Source: Erodium maritimum (taxonomy: Eukaryota > Streptophyta > Magnoliopsida > Geraniales > Geraniaceae). From it: a stretch of DNA of 64,000 nucleotides. Positions 43,828 to 55,319 of the stretch are shown here, one piece after another (position 1 is the stretch's first letter; every line of letters begins with the position of its first letter). Under the pieces are notes generated by a model. It did not search any database, had not been told where the DNA came from, and saw nothing but the letters and a program-made list of their open reading frames with translations. The stretch lies in contig OY997589.1 in NCBI GenBank assembly GCA_963921825.1, positions 73,888,523 to 73,952,522 of the forward strand. Direction: 5' to 3'. Position numbers and translations under genes: made by a program.

Positions 43828-45515
43828 TGTTGGGTCTCGAGGTAAGGTTGGAGATGAACTAACTCGCAGCGGAAAATCAATGAAAACCAAGAGACGATTA
43901 AAACCATGAAACAACTAACAAAGAATGGATTCACAAGAGAAAATTTCAGCACTAGTTCTTACCAAAACAAGAACACCGGGTAACGAATGATTGGCTTGAG
44001 TCTCCAAGACGCCTACGTATCCACATGGGAATCAAAGTCACGTAGTTCTTCTCTTTGAGGACTCAAGAACACAAAAATGGAGGAGGAAACTAGCCAAACC
44101 CGAAATGGCCATGGAAGAGGGAGAGAAAATGTGTTTCCTATTCTTGTCTAGTGTTTGTTATGTTGAAAAAAGATGACTTAAACATAACAAAACCCATACT
44201 TGTCCAACTAAAGGCATGGGACAAGTATGGTGTCAAGTAAGGTGTAAATAGGACAAAGTATGGCAAGACAAGATTGGGTTAGGTGGTGAATCACCAACAC
44301 CTTAATCCTTGTCTTGCTTACTTAGTACTAATTAATAAAGACTTGATTAATTAGTTCCATGGGCCTTGGTTGCATGGGCCTTTCATGGGCCTCTTGGAAC
44401 ATGGCACGTGGCCATTTCCAACGAGGTCCCGTGATTCGCTCATCGCCCCCATGCCTTCCATACCGGAAATGTCCAACATTATCCGACGCGATCAATCCCA
44501 AGACTCCAAGCCTTGTCTCGATCCGTAAAGTCCTATTCACTTACGGGCACATGACCCAAAACCCAGTTTTGGTCATGTCCCGAGACAACTCCCTTTTGGC
44601 CATTCTCCATAAATGTGTCAATGAGTTTCATCCTCCGGTGTGACCCTTAGGTTTATGCATGTCAATAGATCAACGTAAAATCTCATTTTACTTGATCCTA
44701 TTTAAGTGGCAACTAACGAGACTTTAGTATTGCCTGACACTACATAACGAATCGACCCTGTCAATTCTAACCTTTCCGTCGTCCCTGTCATTATCCTTTT
44801 ATCTCCGATATCCTGATTGAGATAAGGCATAGAGCCGTCATCCTTATTATTCTCAATCACCGTTCCTTGATATGTGAGATGACTGAAGATATGATACCCA
44901 GTATCATGTGCATGGCCATGCTATTCTTCCAGTCACTCTCGATCAAGCGGCCAAGAACCGATATCTTTCCCATACCTTAGTATGAGGGATAAATCCCTTA
45001 GCCGTCTTTCGTGTCACTCATGTAGCCCGTCCCCAAGCCAATCCTGGCCGTTATGGAAGCCCTGTTACGGACAACGTTAGGCTCATGTCAAACTCAGTTG
45101 TTCACTACATAGCGATCACAAAGACTCCTTGGTCTAAGGATACATGACAAGCTACAACACTGAATATGTTCATGACTTAATCTATGGCACATATTCAGGG
45201 CGGGTCGTCCAATATCATGTCCCACATGATATCTATGATCAGACTCCGGAATCTCATTCCAATGACTAACAGAACGTAAGCCATAAAGAGCCATCTTTCA
45301 TACTAGTCGCTTCTAGTGAAGCTTTGTTGACTAGGGACCCATCGAGTGTGATCTATCTCGATCTATGGTTCTATTCGCATGGTGGGCATAGATCAGAGCA
45401 CACGTCGATATATTACTCCAACACATAAGTAATATAAAGTCGCTTTAATTTTATTGCTAACGATGATATGTACATTTGGACATTTAGGATTGAACTACGG
45501 GCACTAAGACTAACA
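43828..45515 (-). repeat. copia 3' LTR (left copy)
   Basis: 1688 bp, pairing with 50601-52288. On the minus strand it starts TGTTAGTCTTAGTGCCCG and ends CTCGAGACCCAACA. Confidence 0.95.
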
Positions 45516-45531
45516 ATCTCCCACTTGCCCT
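45516..45531 (-). promoter_or_regulatory. polypurine tract of copia element
   Basis: Minus strand ggcaagtgggagat lies directly before the LTR start TGTTAG. Its purine-rich end fits the plus-strand primer. Confidence 0.7.
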
Positions 45532-45666
45532 AGTTCCAATCTAAACTCCAATATGTCCCCATCGACTTTACATGTCTAACATGTTCAGGCAGTGACACTG
45601 CCTTAGTCAAAGGGTTGGCTATGTTATCATCTGTTGCAATATCGGTTATCTTCACTTCACCTTAGT

Positions 45667-47447
45667 TCAGTATTTATCTGATGAGGTGGATACGCCGCAG
45701 TACATGTTTGGATTTGTTATACGATCTAGGCTTTTAGCTTGCGCAATGGCCCTTGTGTTGTCGCAAGATGGATTCACCGGGCTGGATGGGTTTTTAATTA
45801 CACCCAGCCCTGCCATGAATTTCCAAATCCACATAGCCTCCTTAGCTGCCTCTGCAGCATCCATGTACTTGGCCTCTGTCGTAGATTCGGCAATGGTATC
45901 TTGCTTTACGCTTTCCCAGCTAAAGCTCTGCCATTCAGCGTAAACACATATCCTGATTGACTTCTAAAGTCATCTGGATTTGTCTTGGAAAACTAGCGTC
46001 TACTCATCCTTCGACGACTAGTTCAACATCATCTTTCCCCGGGTTAGAATGATGTCTACTGGTACAACATAAGGCTTACGAGACGTCTGGTCTCATACAT
46101 GTCATGGCATATATGATCGATCCTGCCCCTAGGCGCATAGGATTCTCATCATCCTTTTCAGCTCATCAGGTGTCTTAGGACACTGAGTCTTGCTGAGATG
46201 AATGCCATGACTAGTGGGTAAGAGTCCTTTCTTTGAATCGAGCATTAAGAACCTACTCAATGCCTTGTTCACATAGGTTCCCTGACTTAAATCCAAGACC
46301 CTCTTGGTGCGATCTCTACATATCTTAATCCTTAAGATATGAGAAGCATCGCCTAAGTCCTTTATTGAAAAACACTTCCTCAACCAAGCTTTAGTCTCGT
46401 GCAAGGTTGGGATGTCGTTTTCAATGAGAACCAGAAAGGTAATATTTCTCCCACTAGCCTTCTTATAAACGCAAGATTCATCCTCGTTCTTGATTAAGCC
46501 AAATCCAATTACAGCTTCATCAAAACGAAGGATCCAACTCCGAGAAGTTCGTTTCAATCCATAAATGGATTTCAACAACTTATAAATCTTTCCTTTATTC
46601 TTCGGATCGTCAAAACCTTTGGGCCGAGACATACAAACGTACTCAGTCAAATTTCCATTTAGGAAAGCGGTTTTGACATCCACTTGCCATATCTCGTAAT
46701 TATGATACGCAGTTATGTCAAGAAGAATTTGGATCGATTTTGACCATAGCCACTAAGGAGAAGGTTTCCTCATAGTCAATCCATTGGATCTGCCTATAAC
46801 CTTTCGCCACCAGTTGAGCTTTGTAGGTTAGAGGGTTGCCGTCCATGTCCATCTTCACCTTGAAGATCCATTTGCATCCTATGGTCCTCACATCATTGAT
46901 GGGATCAACCGGTTCCCAGACTCGGTTGTCCGACATGGATTGCATTTCCTCCCTCATGGCTCCCAGCCATAACTCGGAGTTGGGCCCATCCACGACTTCC
47001 TGAAAGGTGGCTGGATCATCGTGATCCACCATGACTTCATTGTCACCTCCGGATACCATATCTTGGAGGTGGAAGATTGATCCTTTCAAATCGCCTTGGA
47101 CCTTCCGGAATTGTAACAGGAATTGGTTCTTACTCTACGACAATCTCTGGCTCCTTTCTACTGGGTTGCCAATTGGTTTAGACAGATCTGTACCATCCTG
47201 AATTTCTTCGAGATGCACAGTCCTCCCAATGACGTCTTTGGAAACAAAACTTCTTTTCCATAAAGACCCCACCCCAAGCGACGAACACCATGTTCTCACT
47301 GGGATTGTAGAAATAGTATCCCCTTGTTGCTTTGGGATACCACACGAAGGTGCATATCTCAGATCTTGTTTCGAGCTTAGTCGAAACCAAATGTTTCACA
47401 TAAGCCTCGCAACCACAAATCTTTAGGAAGGACAAAGCGGGCATCAT
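45667..47447 (-). pseudogene. copia integrase C-terminus, reverse transcriptase and RNase H, broken
   Basis: Pieces in order on the minus strand are as follows. 47447-47178 has FLKICGCEAYVKHL and PKATRGYYFYNPSENMVFV (integrase C-terminal region). 47089-46718 has WLGAMREEMQSMSDNRVWEP and GCKWIFKVKMDMDGN (RT start). 46683-46129 has MDVKTAFLNGNLTEYVCM and IYKLLKSIYGLKRTSRSW, but the YVDD-type catalytic box reads LIENDIPTL. 45864-45667 has YMDAAEAAKEAMWIWKFM and CDNTRAIAQ (RNase H). Stops or shifts separate the pieces, and the loss of one catalytic Asp in RT shows the protein could not function. Confidence 0.88.
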
Positions 47448-47625
47448 CCCGTACCATTTTTAAAATGGTGTCCCTTCCACACCATTCGTCGAAGCCCGAT
47501 TCACTATGAATGCGGTCGTCTCTAGAGCAAAACCCCTAAAAGAGATTGGGAGATCAGTCCAACTAATCATGGAACAGACCATTGTCTAACAATGTCCGAT
47601 TTCTCCGTTTGGCTACACCTTTCAA

Positions 47626-48415
47626 CTACAGTGACCTAGGAGGAGTCCATTCCAAAAGGATCCCATTCTCTTTTAGATGATCTAATAACTCTGTGGTCAA
47701 GTATTTTCCACCTCGATCCAATCGAAGTGCCTTAATACCTTTGTCGAGCTGGTTTTCTACTATAGTCTTAAACTCTTTGAATTTATCAAAAGCTTCAGAC
47801 TTATGTCTCACCGAATAGACATAACCATATTTACTGTAATCATCAGTAAATGTGATAAAGTAGCTAAAACCCCTCCTGGCAAGTGAACTTATTGGTCTAC
47901 ACACATTCGAGTGTATCAGCCCCAATAATTCACCCGCCCTTTCATCGCGATCGATAAAAGGGCACTTTAGTCATTTTGCCCATCAAACAAACCTTGCACC
48001 TATCGATCGAATGGAATTCGAATGAACCTGAAAGTCCGCACTTCTGAAGTGCTGATAGGTGCTTTTTGTTTATGCGACATAAATGACAGTGCCATAACAG
48101 AGTTAGGTTTAAATCGTTGGATTTAGACCTCTTGGTATTAACGGAATATATAGAACTTGAGGCATTGTTACCCATATCTAATATGTACAATCCTCCAACC
48201 ATGTCAGTACTGGTATAAAACATATCATTGCATAGAACATTGAAAACTCCATTTCCAATATTAACATTATATCCTTCCTTGTCAAACACAGATACAGATA
48301 TAATATTCCTACTAAAAGTAGGTATGCAATATACATTATACAATACTAAGACAAGGCCTCTTGGCAAAGCAAGACTCATGGATCCTACAGCAGTTGCCAC
48401 AACTCTGAGGTCCAT
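47626..48415 (-). pseudogene. copia GAG-pre-integrase and integrase core, broken
   Basis: The frame 48415-47942 carries a protease-to-integrase stretch: VYCIPTFSRNIISVSVFDKE, then the HHCC zinc region WHCHLCRINKKHLSALQKCG...CKVCLMGK. A stop precedes 47925-47626, with LIHSNVCRPISSL (the first catalytic Asp of the usual H-S-D-V-C-G-P is Asn), YFITFTDDYSKYGYVY, ALRLDRGGKY (second Asp) and DHLKENGILLEWTPP (Glu present). Missing the first Asp, the integrase would be inactive. Confidence 0.85.
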
Positions 48416-49044
48416 TTCGTGCTTTCCAAATCTCTCCTACTTTCAGCCACCATATATTAGTGCATGTGTGAGATTCAGTCATGGTATCTAATACCCATGA
48501 ATCTTTGGAAGTAGAGAGATGTATCTCTATAGAGTTAATACCGAATGAAGGCACGATCCCACCGCCCTTCCTTAGATCATCCAGGTTTCCTGATGAAGGC
48601 GCAGTCCTACTGCCCTTCTTCAGATCATCCAGGCTATTTGATGAAGGCGCAGTCCCACTGCCCTTCTTCAGATCAGCCGTGAACTTCCTGTAATCCCGGT
48701 TCCAATGACCAGGCTGTTGGCAGTAGAAGCAGACATTCTCAGGTGTCTCATCTTTCCTGCCAAGTGCGCATGGGCCCAGCCCTTGCCACTTCCAATTCCC
48801 TTGTTGACCATCAGAATATCCTTGGATCCCAGATCCTTGAGATATTCTTCTCAGCAGCTGATGACACTTCATGTAACTCTGATATGGTCTTAGAGACAGT
48901 CTTGTCAAGGACATATTCTTTGCGTTCAGACTTGAGGACTATCCTCAAAATTCTGTACCAGTCCAAATAGTTTGTCCCATTTAGCTTGACCCTGTCAAGA
49001 ATGGTTTTTAATGACAAACTATTAATGTTCGCTGAATTTGCCAT
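48336..49044 (-). pseudogene. copia gag and protease, broken
   Basis: The first frame (49044-48811) begins MANSANINSLSLKTILDRVK, followed by LNGTNYLDWYRILRIVLKSE, a typical copia gag N-terminus. After a frame change (48914-48336) comes the zinc knuckle CFYCQQPGHWNRDY, in which the last Cys of CX2CX4HX4C is Tyr. Three tandem copies of a DLKKGSGTAPSS-like segment follow (48540-48690). The protease site SWVLDTMTESHTC has DTM in place of DTG. Both changes would disable packaging and processing. Confidence 0.85.
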
Positions 49045-50586
49045 TTGATCTACAACAGATAAAATTCAATCAGTAAACTGAATAAATTTTATGAAGATCA
49101 AGCTTAAACACCAACAATCAATTCTAAACCTTTAGAATCTGAAACCAAGATCCTTGATTCACTCGATTAAGCTGAACTAATGCTCACCACTTAATCGAGC
49201 TATGTAGGTAGGACTCCATCCAATCACATCCAATGTGACTCTTGGCTAGGGTATGTACTTATGTACACGACTTACCCTATCTGTTACCCTAGCTCAACCT
49301 CAGGCCGAGAATCGTAGTCGGGTCCACCAATTTTCAACTATGGCTCGTCACTATGTAGGTGCTCCGCTAATGCGCACGACACCCACATATGTCGTCCAAA
49401 CCTACTACCCCGCTTCCCCATGGATGCTCCGCTAATGCGCACGACAACCATAGGACGGGGAGGTAGTAAGGTGTTGATGATTGAGAGGTATCGGACATGA
49501 CCCGCTTTTACTTGTCCAGTTGTGTTCAAAACTTTGGCACATCCTAGATGCGATGAGCACATCAACTACATTCCAAATGCAATGATGCCTCAAATTACAT
49601 CCAATGTAATTCTTCCTTTGAACCCGTCAACTACATCCAATGCAATGACGGTTCTAAGGGTTCACACACAAGGATTAAAATTCCAATTTTATCTTTGCAT
49701 GTGAGGTGATATGCTCGGTAAATAAAGTTAAGCATGCAATTCTAAAACACATAGAATTAATCATGCATAAACTAAACCAAGCATAAAGCGATAAATGTGC
49801 ACATAATAGCCCCCTAAACTAACTCCCACTAGCTTCTTGAGCTCCACCGACTCCAAGCCGATGCCAACACCCGAAAAGCCACCAAATGACCTTTTCGCCC
49901 TTTCTTCGTCTTGAGTAAAATATTACAATTTAATACACGACTCTCAGGTCGGGAATAAATAAATATTACAAACAAGTGGTTCGACGACCACACCTTGAAA
50001 GAATAATTACACGTTAACTCTAACGGCTCGCAGGCCGTGAAAAGCGATGAATAATTAAATTGAGCTCGGGGCTATTATGTACACCATGCCAACATCACAT
50101 CACACATCGTGTTATCAAACAAGAATGTTATCAAACATCATGTGATTTTCCGGTTTTAATTAATAGCCAAGTTTCGAAATTTTTTGATGCTCGGTTTATC
50201 GAAACCGTTCAAAAATGAAACTTTTGAACATTTGTTCTTCGAGTTCATCATGACGGTTCCAAACTCGTCATAACTAACAAAACGGTTTAGCCTTGGCATA
50301 TCAACCATCCAATGGTCATGCTTGGCCTAGCTCCGTCCAACGGAGCCCCGTTCGGTCCCGGTTTCGGCTCCCCGAGAGTCCCGCTCCCGAGACCCGAAAA
50401 ATCAATTTTTTTTCAAAATTTCCAGATTTGAAATAATTTTCAAAAATTCATTTTACATGCATTAAATCCATAAACAATAATTTAAAACATGTTATCAAAC
50501 AATTTAGCAAAACAACATGCCAAAAACGAAACTTTCAAGCAAAACCGAAACTTTGAACACCGTCTTGTGAATCCCGAAGGTAGCAC
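49045..50586 (-). mobile_element. long untranslated leader of the copia element
   Basis: About 1.5 kb between the primer site and gag with no sizeable frame. It includes a repeated ctccgctaatgcgcacgac (49360-49383 and 49426-49444) and several catccaatg motifs at 49200-49640. Confidence 0.65.
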
Positions 50587-50599
50587 GGCTCTGATACCA
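50587..50599 (-). other. tRNA-iMet-type primer-binding site
   Basis: Minus strand TGGTATCAGAGCC starts one base after the LTR end CCCAACA. This is the standard initiator-methionine primer site of plant copia elements. Confidence 0.9.
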
Positions 50600-50600
50600 C

Positions 50601-52288
50601 TGTTGGGTCTCGAGTTAAGGTTGGAGATGAACCAACTCGCAGCGGAAAATCAATGAAAACCAAGAGACGATTAAAACCATGAAACAACTAACAGAGAATG
50701 GATTCACAAGAGAAAATTTCAGCACTAGTTCTTACCAAAACAAGAACACCGGGTAACGAATGATTGGCTTGAGTCTCCAAGACGCCTACGTATCCACATG
50801 GGAATCAAAGCCACGTAGTTCTTCTCTTTGAGGACTCAAGAACACAAAAATGGAGGAGGAAACTAGCCAAACCCAAAATGGCCATGGAAGAGGGAGAGAA
50901 AATGTGTTTCCTATTCTTGTCTAGTGTTTGTTATGTTGAAAAAAGATGACTTAAACATAACAAAACCCATACTTGTCCAACTAAAGGCATGGGACAAGTA
51001 TGGTGTCAAGTAAGGTGTAAATAGGACAAAGTATGGCAAGACAAGATTGGGTTAGGTGGTGAATCACCAACACCTTAATCCTTGTCTTGCTTACTTAGTA
51101 CTAATTAATCAAGACTTGATTAATTAGTTCCATGGGCCTTGGTTGCATGGGCCTTTCATGGGCCTCTTGGAACATGGCACGTGGCCATTTCCAACGAGGT
51201 CCCGTGATTCGCTCATCGCCCCCATGCCTTCCATACCGGAAATGTCCAACATTATCCGACGCGATCAATCCCAAGACTCCAAGCCTTGTCTCGATCCGTA
51301 AAGTCCTATTCACTTACGGGCACATGACCCAAAACCCAGTTTTGGTCATGTCCCGAGACAACTCCCTTTTGGCCATTCTCCATAAATGTGTCAATGAGTT
51401 TCATCCTCCGGTGTGACCCTTAGGTTTATGCATGTCAATAGATCAACGTAAAATCCCATTTTACTTGATCCTATTTAAGTGGCAACTAACGAGACTTTAG
51501 TATTGCCTGACACTACATAACGAATCGACCCTGTCAATTCTAACATTTCCGTCGTCCCTGTCATTATCCTTTTATCTCCGATATCCTGATTGAGATAAGG
51601 CATAGAGCCGTCATCCTTATTATTCTCAATCACCGTTCCTTGATATGTGAGATGACTGAAGATATGATACCCAGTATCATGTGCATGGCCATGCTATTCT
51701 TCCAGTCACTCTCGATCAAGCGGCCAAGAACCGATATCTTTCCCATACCTTAGTATGAGGGATAAATCCCTTAGCCGTCTTTCGTGTCACTCATGTAGCC
51801 CGTCCCCAAGCCAATCCTGGCCGTTATGGAAGCCCTGTTACGGACAACGTTAGGCTCAGGTCAAACTCAGTTGTTCACTACATAGCGATCACAAAGACTC
51901 CTTGGTCTAAGGATACATGACAAGCTACAACACTGAATATGTTCATGACTTAATCTATGGCACATATTCAGGGCGGGTCGTCCAATATCATGTCCCACAT
52001 GATATCTATGATCAGACTCCGGAATCCCATTCCAATGACTAACAGAACGTAAGCCATAAAGAGCCATCTTTCATACTAGTCGCTTCTAGTGAAGCTTTGT
52101 TGACTAGGGACCCATCGAGTGTGATCTATCTCGATCTATGGTTCTATTCGCATGGTGGGCATAGATCAGAGCACACGTCGATATATTACTCCAACACATA
52201 AGTAATATAAAGTCGCTTTAATTTTATTGCTAACGATGATATGTACATTTGGACATTTAGGATTGAACTACGGGCACTAAGACTAACA
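50601..52288 (-). repeat. copia 5' LTR (right copy)
   Basis: 1688 bp, pairing with 43828-45515. Followed by CTCAG at 52289-52293. Confidence 0.95.
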
Positions 52289-52664
52289 CTCAGAGCCACC
52301 GAGGATGATGCTTCCTCGGGCGTCACTTTGGATCTGGCGAGGTGCACTGGTTTTGCTGCCATTTTCAATTTCCTCGTCACCGGGATCGGAAGCGGAGGGA
52401 GTTGTAGTTTCGGCCTGTGATCCCTAGGAGAGACGAAGGCTTGGGCGGGCTTGCTTGTATCGGGCCTGTTGCTGGGAGAGAGGCCGGTGTGGACGGTAGG
52501 AGCGACATCGGCGATGGAGTCAGAGACGATAGAGAGACATTCGTTGGCCCTATAAGTGGTAGCGGCGGTTGCGACGGGTGAGGATTGTCTGGAACCGGAC
52601 TTGCATTTGGCGTGGCGTGGCGCTCTGATCCGGGAGCTGGTCCGTGTTCCCGACCGAGGAACAA
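52289..52664 (-). pseudogene. LINE ORF1 N-terminal part
   Basis: The minus-strand frame 52664-52377 reads MFLGREHGPAPGSERHATPN and continues Pro/Ser-rich, ending GRNYNSLRFRSR. An overlapping frame (52380 leftwards) reads TRKLKMAAKPVHLARSKVTP and EEASSSVAL, running into the copia LTR; it then resumes on the other side as RPPGEVLWPRPPQP at 43822. The low-complexity N-terminal region fits the start of a LINE ORF1. Confidence 0.5.
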
Positions 52665-52872
52665 GCCTCTGATATTATCATTTCCATGTGTGGCTTCGCG
52701 GATTTGGTACTGATCATAGTGAAGGTGGTGGAAATGCTGGAAAAGAGGTTGTCATGAGGTAAGAGGGAGGCTTGAAAGCACAGAAAAGAAAGGAGGCGGT
52801 ACTAGTTTTTTAAACCCTAACAGAACTCTATCCGAGCGATGGTTTTCTAAAATATAGATATATAGTGATTTA

Positions 52873-53599
52873 GTTTATTGGTTTCATTGACTGCTGTTCA
52901 TCTGTTTTTTTTCTTGCTAGAATCAATGTACTTTAATAGATTGTTAAAATAAGGTTTGTTATGTATGTAAATTGATATCTTTATTTTGTTGGAGTAGTAA
53001 ATATATACTGATAATATAAATAAATCAATTTGACTTTTTTCGTTTAATTAAGACTTCTGAATTCATGAGGCCGCCACTGCTCTAGAGTTAGACTTAGACA
53101 TGATAGCCACCGTTCAAAACCTTAATGTCATTGAAACCTAATGTTGTACGTTGCAATATTATTTGAAGGTCAATGGTCCAGACTCAGAAATTTCTCATTA
53201 TACTGTAAGTTGTTGCAACATTTTTTGAAAGTCAATGGTCAAATTCATGAATGTTTCATCCGTATAATAGGGACAAAATCAGTACACCATTCAGAATTAA
53301 GGTATCCATATTTAATGTATCTGAATGTTTATTTAGAACCTCAAACCAAGTTTCTATGCAGTGCATCTTCACATAGAATGATTAGCTATAGAATTAACAA
53401 ATACGCACCGTTGAGATTGATAAACTCTACACTACAAAAATAAAAGACTCGCCTTTTGTAGCTGAACTTAGGGTGGGCAAGGGGATACTGATGAAGATAA
53501 TTTTGTAGTCGAACTTAGGGTGGGTAAGGGGATACTGATTAGGATAATTATAAATACTCATCCATATTAATTAGAAAGCTAACTATTTTCTAAAATCTT
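52873..53599. other. AT-rich spacer
   Basis: No gene. A 36-bp segment containing gtcgaacttagggtgggtaa is repeated imperfectly at 53460-53490 and 53510-53540, and a ttgcaa.attttttgaaggtcaatggtc-like segment at 53151-53175 and 53213-53238. Confidence 0.5.
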
Positions 53600-54045
53600 A
53601 ACGACAATTTATTGTGTTTCTCCAACTTGTAATAACATGGGTAGTATGGCTTCTCTATTCTCACGGGACTAAATTCGGCGATTTGACTCGTGCGGCTCAC
53701 AACCCTGTATAAATCTCTTTCTCGAGTTTTGTAAGTCTTTGTGATCCGCCTTACCACTTTGCGGAAACGATTTGATAAACGAACACACGAACAATACGAA
53801 CAAGAAGTGAAAAAGAAGAGATTGACGATCAAAGAAGAGCTCTTTACAAAGCATTGGGGCTAAAAGCATTTATTGCTGATCATCTGGTAATAAATCAATT
53901 TGAGAATTTAGAAAGTGAGATGAACCAAGCAGTGGATATTGAAGGCACCTCTGAGGATGATTTTATTGATTTAAAAGGTATGGGGGAAATTAATTTGACT
54001 GAGGACCTCTCTTAGCCAGACCTTATTCTCAGTTAATCCTATAGC

Positions 54046-55011
54046 ATGAGAGCCCTCTCTTGGAACTTGAGAGGGGCTACCTCTTCTCGGAAGAGAAGAG
54101 CTTTGAAAAACTTATGTGCCGAACAATCTGTGTCCTTCATTGTTCTGCAGGAAACTAAACTGGAAAAAATCCCTTTTAATTTCTTGAATAGTTGTGGATT
54201 TAATTCTAATTGGGAATGTGGTATTTCCCCATCTATTGGCAATTTTGAAGGCTTACTCACCATTTAAGATACCACTGTCTTTACTGTTACAACTATCAAT
54301 CCTACCCCTCATGTTATCTGTTTGTCTGGTATTTTTTCTCCTCTCAATCTCAGTATTGTGATCTTAAATGTTTATACTCCTTGTTCAGTCAGTTGAAGAG
54401 CAGTGCTATGGTCAGAGATTCAATCATTTATTTCTCCAATTCAAATGGCATTTCTTATTGCCGTAGATTTCAATGCTACACTTAATGATTTTGAGAGATC
54501 TGGTGATTCCTTCTCTGCTACTAATCAAAGGCATTTCAACAGTTTTATACAAGATCTGGGAGCGGTTGATCTTCCAATGATAAGGGGAAAATTCACTTGG
54601 TTTGGTCCTAGATCATGTGCATCCAAACTTGACAGATTTCTCATTGATCTAGCATTATTGTCTTTCTTCAAAGATATGTCACAAAAGGTCTTGAACAGGA
54701 GCATTTCAGATCACATACCTGTCTTACTCTCCAATCCTTGTGTGGATTGGGGTCCAAGGCCATTTAAATTCATAAATGCTTGGAACTCCCATCCTCAGTT
54801 TTATCAAGACATTAAAAATTGCTGGGATGCAATTCAGGTGACAGGCTTTCCTTCCTACACTTTGTGGTTTAAATTGAAGACCCTCAAAGCTTTCCTTAGA
54901 GACCAGAATGTGAATACTTTTGGGAGACTTGATGTTCAGATTGGAACTCTTCAGGATGAGATTTGCTCCCTTGACTCCTCGACTGATCTCAGATTTCTCT
55001 CTCCCTCTTAG
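54046..55011 (+). pseudogene. LINE endonuclease domain
   Basis: Starts MRALSWNLRGATSSRKRRAL; the catalytic Glu is in VLQETKLEK. The frame stops at 54267, then resumes at 54403 with IAVDFNATLND (usually GDFN), GKFTWFGPRS, LDRFLIDLAL and RSISDHIPVLL, which keeps the catalytic His. It continues to WFKLKTLKAFLRDQN before a stop at 55011. The internal stops make it non-functional. Confidence 0.85.
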
Positions 55012-55319
55012 AGCCCTTTGTAGTGCCAGACTTATTCAAAAACTTAGACTCCAAGCAAAGCTTTGGTCACAGAAAGCAAAAGTCAGATGAACTAGAGATG
55101 GTGATAGGTGTACAAAATTTTATCATGTGGTGGTAAATGTTAATCATAACAAGAAGAAAATTTCTGAGATTATGGTGAATGGTGACACTTCTACATCTCC
55201 ACAAGAGATCAGAGAACAGGCTCAGCAACATTTCTCTCTTAGATTTCAAAATTCATCTTCTGTCTGTATTGATGTGTCCATGCTACCATTATAATCTATC
55301 TCTACTACTCAAGCTCGTG

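Larger units (their letters stand above)
43828..52288 (-). mobile_element. complete-length but defective Ty1/copia element
   Basis: The element spans 8461 bp. Two LTRs of exactly 1688 bp (43828-45515 and 50601-52288) bear TG...CA ends and a CTCAG duplication. On the minus strand the primer site TGGTATCAGAGCC (50587-50599) lies just inside the right LTR and a purine tract (gggcaagtgggagat) just inside the left. By eye the LTRs differ at about ten positions (about 0.6%), implying recent insertion. The internal coding region has the domain order gag, protease, integrase, RT, RNase H, that is the copia order, but is broken many times. Confidence 0.95.
42104..52857 (-). mobile_element. ORF1-only LINE, minus strand, interrupted by copia element
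   Basis: The left edge reads as a LINE 3' end on the minus strand: tacatcttgatctcgttacc followed by gtttcaaaaaaa. A 15-bp flank gatatatggtgattt (42089-42103) matches gatatatagtgattt (52858-52872) with one difference, a good target-site duplication. The right edge carries a leader with ttagggtttaaaaaactag. Removing the 8461-bp copia and one CTCAG leaves about 2.3 kb holding only ORF1 pieces (52186-52664 and 43435-43827). No endonuclease or RT remains. Confidence 0.7.

Noticed and set aside
44328..45294. Small open frames in 44.3-45.3 kb, also found at 51.1-52.1 kb
   Set aside because: They are duplicated only because they lie in the two identical copia LTRs; no coding signal.
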